Shown: in pieces, positions 1 through 12,565 of the stretch
How positions within the stretch are numbered: position 1 is the stretch's first letter
Layout of the letters: each line of letters begins with the position of its first letter
Origin: Chlorokybus atmophyticus
Taxonomy: Eukaryota; Streptophyta; Chlorokybophyceae; Chlorokybales; Chlorokybaceae
Length of the DNA stretch: 64,000 bases
Direction: 5' to 3'
Assembly (NCBI GenBank): GCA_009103225.1
Contig: RHPI01001037.1
Span: 1,676,695-1,740,694 of the forward strand
The notes under the pieces: model-generated
Told to the model about the DNA's origin: nothing
Databases searched by the model: none
What the model saw: the letters and a program-made list of their open reading frames with translations, nothing else
Program-made: the position numbers and the translations under genes

Positions 1-380
1 CAGACAAAGCCTCCTTCATTTTCAATATCTCAGTCAACCCCTTAGAGCAGTCGACACTTGCCAATGGCAACCACTTACTGTATGCTGTGCAAGTGCACGC
101 AAGCTGACACTGATTGTCGGTGCGCTTCAGCCCACTGATGGTGCATGTTTGCAGCCCCGCGGCAGTTGTGCCTATCTGGGTAAAACTGTGTTCATGCAAG
201 ATGCATGAGACTGTTGAAAAGGTGTACAGAGTACCGCGCTCCTGGCTTCAATCAAGTTGTTATCGCAGTCAGGCAGTAGTACAAACCATGTGTAGAGATC
301 AATCAACAATGTACAGATATTACTAGTCTTCGTAGCAGGCACGCCTCACAACGCGCACATCATGCGACCAACACAATGAT
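1..380. other. Intergenic sequence at left edge
   Basis: No convincing coding signal is visible on either strand; the short open frames have no recognisable motif. This stretch is 3' of the minus-strand phosphatase-fold gene and probably contains its 3' untranslated region. Confidence 0.5.
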
Positions 381-2109
381 TCACAAGCAACTTGGCGGAT
401 TAGCGCAAGTAAACTTGCCATATAGCGGCTTGATGGGTTCATCCCTCTGACTGAGCTGCACGAGCCGTGCTTCCCCTAGTGCAAATGCAAGGTCGCTGTG
501 CTGGCGCAAATCGCGGCCTTCAAGAGCCGCTTGCAACACGGAAAGGTTGTCCGAATCCGGCGCGACTATGATCACGGTGCTGCCGCTGTACTGCGTCTCG
601 AGTATTGACATCAACTGCGCAACACGCACGAACACGTCCGCTACGCTCTCGTTCGGTGTGCCGTCAGTGTTGGGCGGTGGCCGCCATCTTTCAGACAAAG
701 CATCTTGCCCGTAAATCTGCACAGATTGATGAATCATCCACATCAACCAATCGCGAATCCGGTCCTGGTAGTAATGCCATTGTGCCATGCTACTACGGCC
801 GTCAGTTTGAGGTTCAATGAGTTGGTACATCAACAAATGGCTTCGAGCCTACTGGGCAATGCACAAATCAACAGCGGCTGTAATACCAACAAGAAAAGCT
901 TGCGAGCTAACAGCTCACCTCAAACACCTCTTCAATGCTCTTCCCCTCGAACGCTCCCAACCCGCGCGCATCAAGAAAGCTGTACTCAGGGACGATGCGA
1001 CTGCCGCAAGAGACACAACAACCACTCAGTCACAAGTCGTCTTGCATGTTATAAAAACTCTCAATACCAACAAGTGCTGTATACCAATGAGTGTATGTGT
1101 AACAAGGCAAGCTTTTTCACCTTCGTCCGATGCCCAGTCCAGCAGCGAGCAGCTCAGCAGTTTGGTACGAGCGCTGCCAGATGGAGGGCCATATCCAGCA
1201 GCCGCTGTCGCACACGCCCATCTCTTCAATGGTGCGCAGCGTGCGGTACACCTACCAGCAGGAGAAGCTGCCATGAAACCACGGCGTTCAAAGGGGTGTA
1301 AGCGCTCTCTTTAATGGTGCTGATGTTTTGTGCTATTGCAGGCGACTATCAACTACTAGAAGACAAGACTTACGCCTTAATATTATTGCGTGTGCAGTTG
1401 CGCAGAGCCCAGCACTTGACTGCATGCAAGTACAGTGACTCCCAGTCCCTCAAAAGCGACAAACCATGCTGAATGTCCACGCATTACCTCATGCACTTGC
1501 ATGCAGTTGGTACATCACACATGCATATCACAACCTGTGTGTCGTTACTTGTCTTCCATGCATCAGCGTTGCACATGCTTGTAACGGTGTGGCAAGTGCC
1601 GGGCCAACACGCGTGCTGTTCATTGGCGCACGCAAAGCTGCGTGCGCTGAATTGCAATTCAGGAAAAACACAACCAGAGTCAAAGCGACGACACACAGCA
1701 CTCAACACACCTGTCTCCGTCCAGCTTCAGTCAGGCCGCTTGTGACAGAGGTTTTGAGCACTGGGTTGGTCTCAATCCTCCCATACTCGTCCGCGAGGCA
1801 GGCGCCGGACCTGACCAGCACGTAGTCATTCTTGAGGCGGTCGGGCGGGAACTGTAGCAGGCCGGCATGAGCATCCTTGGCGTCCCCGACCAGGCCACAC
1901 AGCAACCCCAAGCCCAGGCTGAGGCCCACGCCGACCTCTCTCCGGCTCGGCCTGGCGGATGAGGCACCAGCGGCGACAATGACAGCATTTTTCTGCCTTC
2001 TCGTGCTACCTTCAGCCTGGGGTCGGCGCGGGAAGCAGGCGGGAGGCCTCAAGGACACCCGCAACGACAACCCGAGAGCGAAGCTGCATGGCGCCGCCAC
2101 CGCCGCCAT
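381..2109 (-). CDS. Plastid-type histidine-phosphatase-fold protein, predicted inactive
   Basis: Four exons read 2109-1711, 1251-1121, 1000-919 and 848-381. All have GT-AG borders and matching phases and give 359 residues. The ATG at 2109 is the first in frame. The first 70 or so residues are rich in Ala, Ser and Arg with a hydrophobic stretch ending in an Ala-X-Ala-like site, as in chloroplast (possibly lumenal) targeting peptides. The mature part follows the phosphoglycerate-mutase-like fold: LLQFPPDRLKN, a beta-1 strand ending VLVRSG, the conserved block SFLDARGLGAFEG, and a C-terminal block with TPNESVADVFVRV and VIIVAPDSDNLSVLQAAL. It resembles an uncharacterised plant chloroplast histidine-phosphatase family. 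The usual RHG is RSG, and the second histidine near the C-terminus is also absent (PDSDN), so phosphatase activity is unlikely. It shares a 271-bp divergent promoter region with the next gene. Confidence 0.85.
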
Positions 2110-2380
2110 GCTCCGCCCGCACACGGACTCTACGCTTGCTCACAATCGGATGAGAGTGGATCACTTGGGTTCAGGCAACGCAGGCGCGGCGGTGTTGGCA
2201 AGCAAGTGTAGGCACCCAGCGGCGGCGGCGGTGGTGGGGGAAGTGGGTGAGAAGGAGGAGGCAGTTGGAGTCGAGGAGAAGTAGCGGGAGCAGGAGCTTG
2301 GCTGCTGCTGCAGCGATGGTTTAGGGTCTGAAGGGACAGGGGCAGGCTGCGAGGAGCCTTGAGCTTGCCTGTCGACCAGC
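2110..2380. promoter_or_regulatory. Divergent intergenic promoter region
   Basis: About 270 bp separate the start codons of two head-to-head genes, the phosphatase-fold protein (minus) and the WD40 protein (plus). The sequence is GC-rich, with GGC and GAG-type purine runs near 2218-2290. No TATA box is obvious. Promoter function is inferred from position only. Confidence 0.5.
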
Positions 2381-5300
2381 ATGGACCCCGAGCATGATCA
2401 TAACGCCGCCGACGACGAGTTTCCGCAGGACGCCTTGGCGCACGAAGAAGTCGACCAGGAAGATTTGCATGCTGGTATTGATTTCTTCGGAGAGGTTGGT
2501 CCTGTTGAAGGGGCGCAGCCAGAGCTAGGTGAGGGTTCGCTTGGGTCCACCACGCAGCATGCTGTGTTGGCTGATTGCAGAAACCCCAGTTGTGCAGCCT
2601 TTATTTTTCTGCTGATCAACTAGTACACAGGACCGCAACTCCTAACTTAGCTCAGTTCACTACTTGGAGCAAGCTGTCTTGTTTGCAGCAGCTTTGTTTA
2701 TTGTTGATGGCAGGCGTACTTACTTTGCTTGGACGTGTGCATGCGATAGCCTTGGCTGGGTTCCACTTGGATGAGTATGAAGTGGTTGTGGACGACGAGG
2801 ATGACGAAGATTGGATGGAGGAGGCTGAGGAGGACGCGGAGGATGCGCCGGATGTCGACTTGCCGGACGAGGACGAAGAGCCGGACGAGTGGACGGATGA
2901 AGACTGGGGCGAGGACGAGGTGAAGGTCATGCTATGTTATGTTGTTTGGCAGCAATGCCAGCGCCTCCAGACGCACACTTGACAGCTGCAATCCTGAATG
3001 GACACTTGTTGTACACTCTTCGCATGCGCTGTTAATGAACTTGCATGTTGCCATATGCTTCAAACTCCGTTGTGGTGTGACGACCCTGGTTGTGATGGAC
3101 CTTCTAACATCAGTGGACCTTTGATATTACACAGACGCTGGTAGAGCCTGACTTCCGGGAGGGCGAAGCATGGCTGAGAGACGTAGGACTGCGGTGGGTG
3201 CCACGATTTGTTGCTGAGTAGCATGGATTGATTACACAATGCATGCTCATGCATACCTTGTTGCCACCTACCATCAAACAAGCACCTGGCGCATTGCACG
3301 TTTGCACGGTTGTGTATTGTGTGCTTTGCCACCTCCGTTTGTGACTGATAGATTGGTTTGGACTCTGCATTTTAACCCCTAACCCCTAACCCCTCATTGG
3401 CCACAGATACGTGCAAGCTGGTGAGCGCGTAAGGTATGCGGAGGTGCCGAGCAAAGTCAATCACCATCAATGTGCCGACGCCATTGCGATTGACGAGGCA
3501 TCGGCGCCATCAGAGGTGGTAGTTGCGTGTACGCCCACCATCAGCATATACGACCTGGACAAAAGGAAAGTCCTCGGCCGGATCAATGTTGGCCCTTCAC
3601 ACTACAGGTACATGTTTTGGACTCCACGCCAGAAAGCGAGGTGATCAAGCAAGCAAGCACGTCTCATAATCAGTGCGTGCATTGCAATGTGAGCAATGCC
3701 GGTGCCACTTATTGACAATTTTTGTCACCATTGGACCACAGTATATCTCGACACGGAGACTTGCTGGCTGTTTGCGGGGACAGAGGGTACTTGCAGATGT
3801 ATAGATTAAAGAAAAATGTACAGGGCGGTAAGTATCTCTTCGGGCGGATTGTTCCACGTAGTTGCAGTTGTTTGCGACACTGATAGCTTTCCTGCAGGCT
3901 TTGTAGCTTGAATCACGCATCTCGTTGACAGGGGTCTTTGTCTCGCAGAATACTCTTCAGAGCTGCTAGTAACACTTCGTGTAAACAGCACCAACAACAT
4001 GTGCAACAGCGTGCGATTTTGTCAAGTGGACTCGACGGTAAGATCAAAGTGAATTGAGCACCGTTCAGGTGCATGGGTTACTCTCCCTGCTGCAATCCTT
4101 ATCCGTGTCATTCGTGCTGTGCAGTGGAAGCTGCTGCTCGCAGGTCAAGATCGTTATGTGTATGCTTTCAGTCTGCCTGGGCAGCATGGCACCCTAGCAC
4201 CCGCTGTGTCAACATCGGAAGCGGCACGTAGTCAAGGGACACAGCGCACAGCATCCAGTGAAGATGTCCGACGTTTGCTTGGGCCAAACAACATCCTTTG
4301 CAACGACTTGAGGGCGATGTCATGTACAGAACCTGTGAGAAGGTATGTGTTTAATATGACAATGGACTGAATCTCAAGCCTTGGTGTGGGTTGTGTGTTG
4401 CTGATGCTAGCAGTGACCTGCAGACCAGTTTATGCTCGGGCCGGGCCCTCACAAGCTGGAAGCGACTACATCGATGCAGTCACTGATGCTGTTGGCCCCT
4501 TTCCATCTCCTGTCAACTTCGTCATCACATCCCCAAACGGCCAGTGGCTGGCAGCAGCATGCGATTCTCTTGCGGTGTGTTGAGCAATATATGGTTGATA
4601 GGTACGCACGGCTTGATGCACATCATGCATGGTTCTCATGCATCCTTCTCAACGTGAGCAGGTGTTTTTGCTGCACCGGAAGCAGAACTTTTCTGTGAAG
4701 CATCAGCTCATGTTGAGTTTCATGCCGGACCAGTCTGCAGAAAGCTTGGAAGACACGGCGGACTCCAGGGAGGGTTGCCAGGTAGGGTGCATGCGATGGG
4801 TTATGGACAGGTCCTTGCTTGCAGCTCTCGTGGCTGCAGCCGGTAACAGTTGTCATCATCACTGCAGTACTTGGCGTGGAACACAAGCTCAACGCTCCTG
4901 GCAGCATCAAGTGATGCACAAGCCGCTGTGTCCGTATGGCGCATCAGCAGTGACGCAGACACCCCAGCCGCTACTATGATTGCTCACTACTCTCGGCACA
5001 TGTACCCCTGCCTCGCTCTCTCGGTACTGATGCATTATTGTGGCAGGGTTGCTTTGTTGTGTCGGCAGTCCACACCCGTGGTTTGCACGTTTCTCCCGGG
5101 CTTGCACTGTTTTGGCAGTTAGGTTGCTGAGCGAAGTTGCTGATGCTGTTGCTTGTGTGTGTCGTCATGTAGTTCGCACCCGACGATGACCAACTCCTTT
5201 TCTACATCGAGCGCGGTGAAAGGCTACACATTCGTGATACTAGGTCAATTTTGGCAGCCCAGACAGTATCACTGCCAGCTGGTGTGTGCATCACGGGTCT

Positions 5301-6105
5301 GGCGGTGGGAAGCAAATGTGGTGCTCTGGTTGCTGCTCAAGATGGTTTGTACATGGTATGTAATCTGCAGTTGTGGTGCAGCCAACGCTGAAGTACAGTT
5401 AATGCTGTTGACAGTACAGTTAATGCTGTTGACTTACCATGCGTGCCTTGCTGTACAGTTCCCGCGAGTGAATGCGTGGAGTCGGAGTAGCCACCGAACA
5501 TTCCCAACTCGCTTCAAGGTTCTTTGCTGCGTGAAAATGCTGTTAGTGAGTAAAGCATAAAAGTTGTTGTTTGCAACATGTCTCTGCTGGATCAGCTACC
5601 TGACCTGCTCATAAGCGTTTGGAAAGTTTGTACCAATGCATTGCTGTTGCAGGAAGCTGTCAAAGCTTTATTGAAGATTGCCCGCAGCAGTCCTGAAACC
5701 GGAGCTCCTGCGCACCCAGTTGAGCACAGCCACGGCTTGTGGTATGTCACTGCGCAGTTGCCAAGTTCATGTCTGCCAAGGCCTGCATGTTTATCTGTCA
5801 CTAGTGCGGCACCAAGCCCTTGTTCTTACAGCACTTATCAACGCTATTTGCATTGCAGGAGCCTGCCAACTGACGTCCTTTTGTCCATAGTGCCTCACCT
5901 CGCCTTTCCACTCTCTGCCTGGCAACCGCCGAAAGGTATGCCGCTCAGCGAAGGCGAGCAGGTTGAGTGCAACATGAGGACAGGTATCATGAGCTGGGGA
6001 TCTGCATTCGCACCCACGCCGGGCCCCGTCAGGTTATCCGTCAGCCTGACCCTGTCACCCACAAGCGTTCCAGAGCCAAGTGCCAATAGTCAGGGCAGCG
6101 CTTAG
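2381..6105 (+). CDS. WD40 repeat protein with acidic N-terminus (DUF2415-like)
   Basis: The gene has about 13 small exons. The ATG at 2381 opens an acidic exon (MDPEHDHNAADDEF). A second exon from about 2750 to 2925 is almost entirely Asp and Glu. Later exons carry beta-propeller strands: TISIYDLDKRKVLG near 3550, RHGDLLAVCGDRGYLQMYR near 3760, LLLAGQDRYVYAF near 4130, LAWNTSSTLLAASS near 4875, and a long strand set at about 5172-5355 with LLFYIERGERLHIRDTR. That last block resembles the DUF2415 region found in some WD40 proteins. The final exon, from about 5862, contains PTDVLLSIVPHLAFPLSAW and ends at TAG 6103-6105. The exact role is unknown; propellers of this kind are usually protein-interaction scaffolds. 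Exon borders in the middle, and whether the exon near 5460-5520 belongs, are uncertain. Confidence 0.6.
3373..3394. repeat. Telomere-like repeat, three units of CCCCTAA
   Basis: Three tandem heptamers of TAACCCC type lie just upstream of the exon acceptor near 3408, inside an intron of the WD40 gene. This resembles, but is not identical to, plant (TTTAGGG) or Chlamydomonas (TTTTAGGG) telomere units. Confidence 0.7.
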
Positions 6106-8326
6106 GATGGCTCTGTCTGTTGACCCACTGTTTCTCTGTTGTGTACGATTTTGAGAGCAACAGTTTGTCCGCATGTAAATATGTGCTGTAGCTTGGTGGC
6201 TGTGCCTATGCAAGTTGCGGTTTTCAGCAACAGCTGTATGGTGCTTGCATGGCATCATGTGTGTATGGCATCGCAGCTGCAGGACCTGTTACGCGCATGC
6301 ACTGCACATGTGCCAGTGCACTGTGCAGCGAGCTTGCTGTGCCGTTGCTGTATCATGGTGCGGATGCCTGACAATGTGCTTTGTACACACACATGCACAC
6401 CCACCCGCGCAAGTACCAGCCGACATGGCTGGTAAAGGTTGCACAGGCCATACCAGTGCAATGACTCAATCAATGCAACACACCAACAAACAGTCAAACA
6501 ATTTCACTGACTGCATTGGGTATACATCATGGTCAATCACAGACACACATGCGTGCTCAGTGCGCAGACATACAAACAAAGATTAGGCACAACAAGCCAG
6601 CCAGCAATCATCTTACCCCCGGAGCCTTTACCTATGCATAGGCTGACCATGTATTGCAGATGCAAAGTATCAAGGCATAGCACTCAAACACGCCAGGACA
6701 ACAGATCAAGCACACAAGCACTAAATCAAGCGGCCAGGGCAACTACGCTATGTGCGTGCTGCTAGCTATGCGCGTGCAGAGGGTGAGGGCGGGCAGGCAG
6801 CAAGGGATGGCAAGGACAAGCAGCAGACCAGCAGCGGACCTGGCAGCACAGCGTCTGGTCAGTCCAGGTCCGGTCGCAGCAGAGACGCAGCAGAGACGAC
6901 AGCAGAGCTATCATATTAGTTCGCACACTGACACCAACGCCACACTCTCAACCTCTAGCAACTGGGATGCAAATATTGGCTGTCAGTGCTGTACCATACC
7001 TAACCATATACATCATACACAACCCAACAAACAGCCACACCGACACACCTGTATGCATGCATGCATGACGGACATGGTTGGGCATTAGGTGAGTAGGTAG
7101 TGTGGCAGACAAGAGTACGAGTGGTTAGCCCAATGGTGTTGATGTGGCTGACTGCTGGCTGCTGCACGTGACTGCAGGCTGCACTGCAATGACGTACACC
7201 GTATGCCCCATTATAGTTTATATGTGCGTGCATGACGGTGTGTACAGAAGTATCTTCTGTACACACCGTCATGCACACTCCCACACCAACAGTCACCCAC
7301 GCACGCACCGACACACCCACTCCATCACACGCACACACTCACAGACACGCCGCCGACAGTCACCGCAGCGTCACCCCTGCACTCACACACCCACAGCGCC
7401 GAGCAACCATGTTCACACCTACTGTCGCCAGTGCTACGTCTGCCTTGGTTGAGGGGTCCCCAGTGGTACTGGTGCCCAGTCCAGCACGGCCGCCACCACC
7501 ATAGCACCGCGCCACTATTGCCAATGTCTGCGCCTGTTGCAGCGCACTGCTGACAGTCTCGCCTGAGGCGGTCCGCGCACCACCACCATGCGCCCCCCAT
7601 ACGACTACTACACGTGGTGGAACTCCTCCCCCCGCCAGCCATGCCTATACATGCGCACGGTATCAAGTTGCAGTACGACTACCATACCTAGCAATACGCC
7701 CAACAGATGCTGGCTTCTTGTTTAATTTCCTGTAACTTGATACTGTTTCAGGATACTACCCCTCGGCTTGGTCAGTTCAGTTTCTATGGGTGCACAGCAC
7801 TAGTCACAACTTATCAGCCGGCAATCGTACAGGGCAGCACAAAGCACCAAAACGTCTTGGATATGGTCTGGGCAGCACCCACTTGCTGACACTGGATGTG
7901 AACGAGTATGTGGCGCATGCCTTCTGTTCCAGGCAGCCAGCCTGCAAATGTATGCTCTCTTTGGATATCATGCACCTGGCACAACATATGTAACAGAGCA
8001 AATACATGCAGGACATATGCATAACAGAAAGCCATCCCACGCCTCAAACTGACGAGGGGAATATATATACAATCCAGGGCAACTAGCCTTCAGGGCAACT
8101 TGTGTTACCAAGGGCGAGAGCGCAACTGAACCCACTAGCACTGGCATCCTCCCTATCTGGGTGTCAACGGGACGACTGACACTAACTAGCCTGTATACTT
8201 CACCACAAAAGGTTTATTGAATAGGACAAAAGCAGCTCAACACCTTCGTGCATGTTATCACGATTGCAGTACAACTGCGACAGGCGCGCTTGATCTGGCC
8301 TGCATGACAAGTGCGCACGTTATACA
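6106..8326. other. Convergent intergenic region, CA-rich
   Basis: About 2.2 kb lie between the 3' ends of the WD40 and AMBRA1-like genes. A TGTAA motif at 6174-6178, about 70 bp after the WD40 stop, fits a chlorophyte poly(A) signal. CA- and CCAC-rich low-complexity DNA fills 7280-7420. A strong hairpin sits at 7228-7276. Open frames here are low complexity with no recognised domain. Some terminal coding sequence of the AMBRA1-like gene may extend into the right end. Confidence 0.5.
7228..7276. repeat. Perfect 23-bp inverted repeat with 3-nt loop
   Basis: The left arm 7228-7250 (containing CATGACGGTGTGTACAGAAG) is the exact reverse complement of the right arm 7254-7276, with TAT between them. 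It lies in the convergent intergenic space and could fold as a tight stem in RNA from either strand. Confidence 0.9.
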
Positions 8327-11300
8327 TCAGCTGCAAGGGTCCAAATAGATAGCAGCTTTGAATTGCTGTGCATGTCGTAGCAACATGCACAGCAATAAAC
8401 TGACCTGCAGGAGCTCATCCTCCATGCTGCCCTCGCCGCCACTGTTGTGATGCCGCACTATCCGCAACCTGCCTTCCTTTGTTCCATACGCGAGCCCGTC
8501 GCCCGCTATCGGTGACCAGCACGCCACATTCACCTCATCTTCAGCAGAGGGTATTGAGCGAATAAGCCGCATGTCTGGCACCCGATACACCTGTTGTGAC
8601 ATGGTTGACGGCCATGTTACTTCTTTGAAAGACCAGTTCATGCATTTTCAGAGCTGCTTTAACACAGCGTATCCGGCATAGCCAATCACCTCAATGATTG
8701 TGTGCACGGGTATTATGGCGGTGCCGTCAGCTACGAGGCTTTGCAACAGCGCAATGTGCCGGCGACCATATGCCAACAGCAGATGGCGCGAGGAAGGAGA
8801 GAACTGTATGGATGTCAAGCAGTGTGCTGCTCGCACAGCAACAGCCGCCAGTACAGCGCCAAAGCTACGTGATACAACGCAGTCAATGCAGGTGACATCA
8901 ACAACAGGAGGGTGTGTAAATATGGCCAACACAAGCAGTGAACATACCTGGCCTGCTCAAGCGAGTACACCCGCAGCTCATAGACCAGGCCATTAGGATT
9001 GCCAATACCAGCATATGGGCCGTCGGGTGAGTTGCTCAGCTGTGTGCCTGCATAGCTGCTCTGTTCCTGGCTGCTCTTGCAAGCAACGCACGCCGCCAGG
9101 TACCGCCCGCAGGGTGAGAAGTGCGCACCCATCTCACTGCACAGCACAGCGTACGGGATCACCAAGCGTGGGCGACAGTTTTCTAGTGTTGGAAGCGGCC
9201 GCGCGTCTGCATCATAATGCCACAAACGCAGCCGCACTGTGCACGGCTGCTCTGCAACTCCGGCTGGTGCACCCAAAGCTACCTGCATAGGCCGAGCATG
9301 GGTCCATGGGCTAACACAATGCCAGCAGACCCACGTGCAGTGCTTCACGAAAACACTGTACTTGGGCATTGGCTGTTGCCATGACATCTAAGGTTGGGGA
9401 CTCGCGACCTTCACGCATGGGATCAAACCCTGAGTTGATAGAGGATAACAAGCCGAAAGGGCTGCCGGCAAACACAGGGGATGCAGCTCTAGGCACTGCA
9501 GGGCAAAGAACGAGAGTTAGACTGCAGGATTGTTGCTAGATGATGTGTGTACGCAGGCCAAACAGCCACATGCATGGGGCTCAAGAGCTCAGTACCTAGG
9601 GGAGCGGTTGTTAGCTGTTGCACCTCGTGCGCTTCAGCTGTCAGCAGCGTGGCTGCACTGCGTATGGGCGCGCGAGGAGCAGGAGATGGTGCGCGCTGGC
9701 TCATGGGGGATCGATGTGCTGGTGGCAACGGGCTCACACGGCCTGAAGTGCTGGGTGCGGCTTCTACATTGCGTGATGCTATGCTTTCTAGTCTATTGTA
9801 GTATGGCTGTAGCAACCTGCTATCAACCTCTGGTTCTGGCTGCAGGGGCCCTGGGCTACCTTGACGGCTGCTTGTTGGTGCGTGGATCTCACCGTCTGCA
9901 GGTACAGTGCAGTGTTGGTACCAATGGCAGCGAACATGTCATTAGGCTATGTACAATCAGAGTCAGGATACACAGCAGAAGCACATGCACAGTATGTTAC
10001 CTTCAAAAACACCATCCTCTTGATCCATTGGTGCGGCAGCTGCAACGCTGGAGAGATCTGAACGCTGCCGCACTGGAACAGGTCCCTGGGCGGCGCCTTC
10101 TGTCGGCAACCTGCGCCGTCGCGATGGCAGAGTTGGCTCATCTGCGGCTGCCGTGTTGGAGGGTGCTGCAGGAGTGCTGGTGGTGGCCCGGCTATTCACA
10201 CTCTCATTGCGAAGGTACTCCAACACACGCGGGTGCTGCGCTGGTGCAACAGGCATCGCAAGTGGCGTGTGCACATTACCAAGAGGATCGCGGTGCGGGT
10301 CAGCTTCATTGACCTGTCAGATGCAGGTATAAGCGAGACTAAGCGCACACCAGGCTTGTTGCAGTCACTACATACCTCGGCAGTGAGAAGCAGATTGGCA
10401 CTACGTGGGTGAAACTGGACAGCGCGCAAGGATCGCTTTGTTCGCAGGGCGATGACTGGAGTTGCTGCTGAGCTCGCAGCTGAGTATTCCCACACCCAAA
10501 GCTGAAAGGCAGCAAGTTGTTGGATCAGCTAGACTGTTAAAGACCAGCAACAGCGTATGTACCTTATGACCAGAAGCCACTGCTAGCATGTCCCCAAGTC
10601 CATGAAATGCCAACGAGGCGATTGGCCGACCTGCCAGTCAACAAAACCGATGCAGGTTGGGTGCAGAACCAGAACAAAGTGACACATTGCTCCTAACTGG
10701 CCCTCACCAAAGTCATGTGAAGTGACGCACTCTGCAGTTGAGGCATTCCAAAGGCGTACAGTGTTGTCTAGACTGCCACTAGCCAGCAAGGAAGAACTTC
10801 GAGGGTTGACACGAACCTAACGAGGCAACCTCAAGTCAGTCGAGCTGTCAGCGCATATAGCCACACAGTGGATGCTGCAACACTGACCACCCACGGGGTG
10901 CGTCTGTGGCCGCTGAGGGTGCGTAGCAGTAGTCCTGTGTCGCAGCAGATCAGCTTGACTGTATGGTCTCCACTGCAATGCACGCAGACCACAACATGAG
11001 CAGTGTGTTGCACTTCCTTTAGCCAACTGAGCTTCGAACTCACTGTGTGGAGGCTATATAGCGACCATCTGGACTGTAAGCCGCCGCGATGGTAGAACGT
11101 GGTGGCGGTTCTAAAGTGCAGTAAACTGCTTTGCAATGCTGCAGCAGGTCTGCTTCCAACCTGGGTAGTGTGCACATAAACGGGGCCGAGTAAGGCGCCA
11201 ATAAGAAGAAGCTGGCACATGTGTGCACACGAGCACATGCGCTATGCACTGAACTGGTACTTGTCTCTGGCCTCGTGCTCACCAAAATGCCAGCGAACTG

Positions 11301-11440
11301 CGCGAGTCGACAAGGCCCACATGCCAGCACCTGCACGCTGTGCGCTTGCCTCGACTGGTTGCTGCAGGTGACAGCTCTCGGAACCGGAGCAGCAGAGCCA
11401 CATTGCTAGGCGCCGCCCTGCATTGCACGCCGAAGAGTAC
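8327..11440 (-). CDS. AMBRA1-like WD40 autophagy/ubiquitin adaptor protein
   Basis: About 12 exons run leftward. The N-terminal exon (about 11417-11280) has NVALLLRFRELSP, matching the plant AMBRA1-like opening. WD40 blades follow: AAYSPDGRYIAST (about 11080), GDHTVKLICCDTGLLLRTL (about 10960), LASGSLDNTVRLWN (about 10770), LAFHGLGDMLAVASGHK (about 10590) and RAVQFHPRSANLLLTAE (about 10410). A Ser/Pro/Ala-rich disordered linker spans about 10300-9350. The C-terminal half of the propeller has HFSPCGRYLAACV (about 9110), SIQFSPSSRHLLLAYGRRH (about 8790) and IPSAEDEVNVACWSP with YGTKEGRLRIV (about 8500). In animals AMBRA1 links CUL4-DDB1 ubiquitin ligase to autophagy and cell-cycle control; plant and moss relatives act in autophagy. 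The first methionine and the last exon are not resolved. No in-frame ATG precedes NVALLLRF before a stop, so an upstream exon is likely. Confidence 0.75.
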
Positions 11441-12565
11441 GCCGTGAGTAAGTGCGTTTGTATAGCTCGACTCTGCATGCTACGCTGTACATTGCTGCAG
11501 CAAGGGGTACTGCCTGCCGCGTGGGCAGGCACGTCGTAACAACAGCGCATGCTAGCATACTTCCTTTTCACCGTGTACAGCATACATTACGAGCAATCCA
11601 GGTGACGAAGGTAAGTAGGGGACAATTGCTCGGCCTTCCAACCAAGCCCTATTTGATTAAAAGCTTCTGACAGCAATGAAAGCTGATTTGGAAGAGAAGT
11701 CCATAACTCTGCAATCACCTCTGTTTGTAGCGATCTGAACAAGATGTTTATCGGCAAGCATACACGAAGTTTAGAATGCATGCCAAAATCAGCATGCCAT
11801 CTCACCGCAGCTTGCCGCTCCTGCTATCGCAGCGGCAGCTCCCCCAGCGGTCTGTGGCCATGTGCGCAGCTTCCCCTTATGGCCACAACACGTTAAACTC
11901 GCAGATAAGCAAGCTAGCGGACCACGACGCCTCCCCCATTGCCAGCGCCGACATCAACAACCACCCCGCCGCCACCGCCACCGCCACCGCCGCGACGACC
12001 GCGGCTGCTAGCGCCTGAGTGCGCACGCAAGCAGAGCCCAAACCGACCAAACCAGCAGCAGGCGACGCAGCAATTGAAATGCGCAGTTCAATAAACCCTA
12101 ACCTATGCAAACGGGAAAAACCCGATTCAAAACTCCCGATCAAGCAACCACCCGGAAAACTGGGTTTTTCAGTGCTGCTTACAAAGTGTGTTGTTTGCGT
12201 GGGGAACCCCGTTTTCGGGCAATTCTGAAACATCGCTTCATAACATCTGGTGGAGCAAATGCTGAAATTCGTGTGACGTGACAGTGACGACGACACACTG
12301 AATCGCCACTTCAAGGACAGACGTGACGTCGAACGGGTTCATGAGGTACTGGTTGGCAGGGGTGGTGGCGGTGATCCCGATCGTGCGCTCGTTAGAGTTA
12401 GTCTGCGCGCGCGAAGCTTTGAACGTTTCAAGTTGTAGCGATTAGGGTTTGTGGGTGGCGTGCCACGTGGCGGCTTGAGGAGAGACGGGCGCCGCCACCG
12501 CCACCGCCACCGCCGCCGCCACCGCTGCCATTGTAGGACTACCATCGGCGAGTGTTAAGGGAGTC
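11441..12565. promoter_or_regulatory. Divergent promoter region with two telo-boxes
   Basis: This is the space between the AMBRA1-like gene (minus) and the MPS1-like kinase (plus). It probably also holds an unrecognised first exon of the former near 11590-11800. Telo-box motifs AAACCCTAA occur at 12093-12101 and, inverted, at 12442-12450. A hairpin-capable pair (GAAAAACCC near 12115 and GGGTTTTTC near 12162) lies between them. CCACCG trinucleotide runs flank it near 11970-12000 and 12490-12530. In plants telo-boxes mark promoters of genes active in dividing cells; that role here is inference. Confidence 0.5.
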
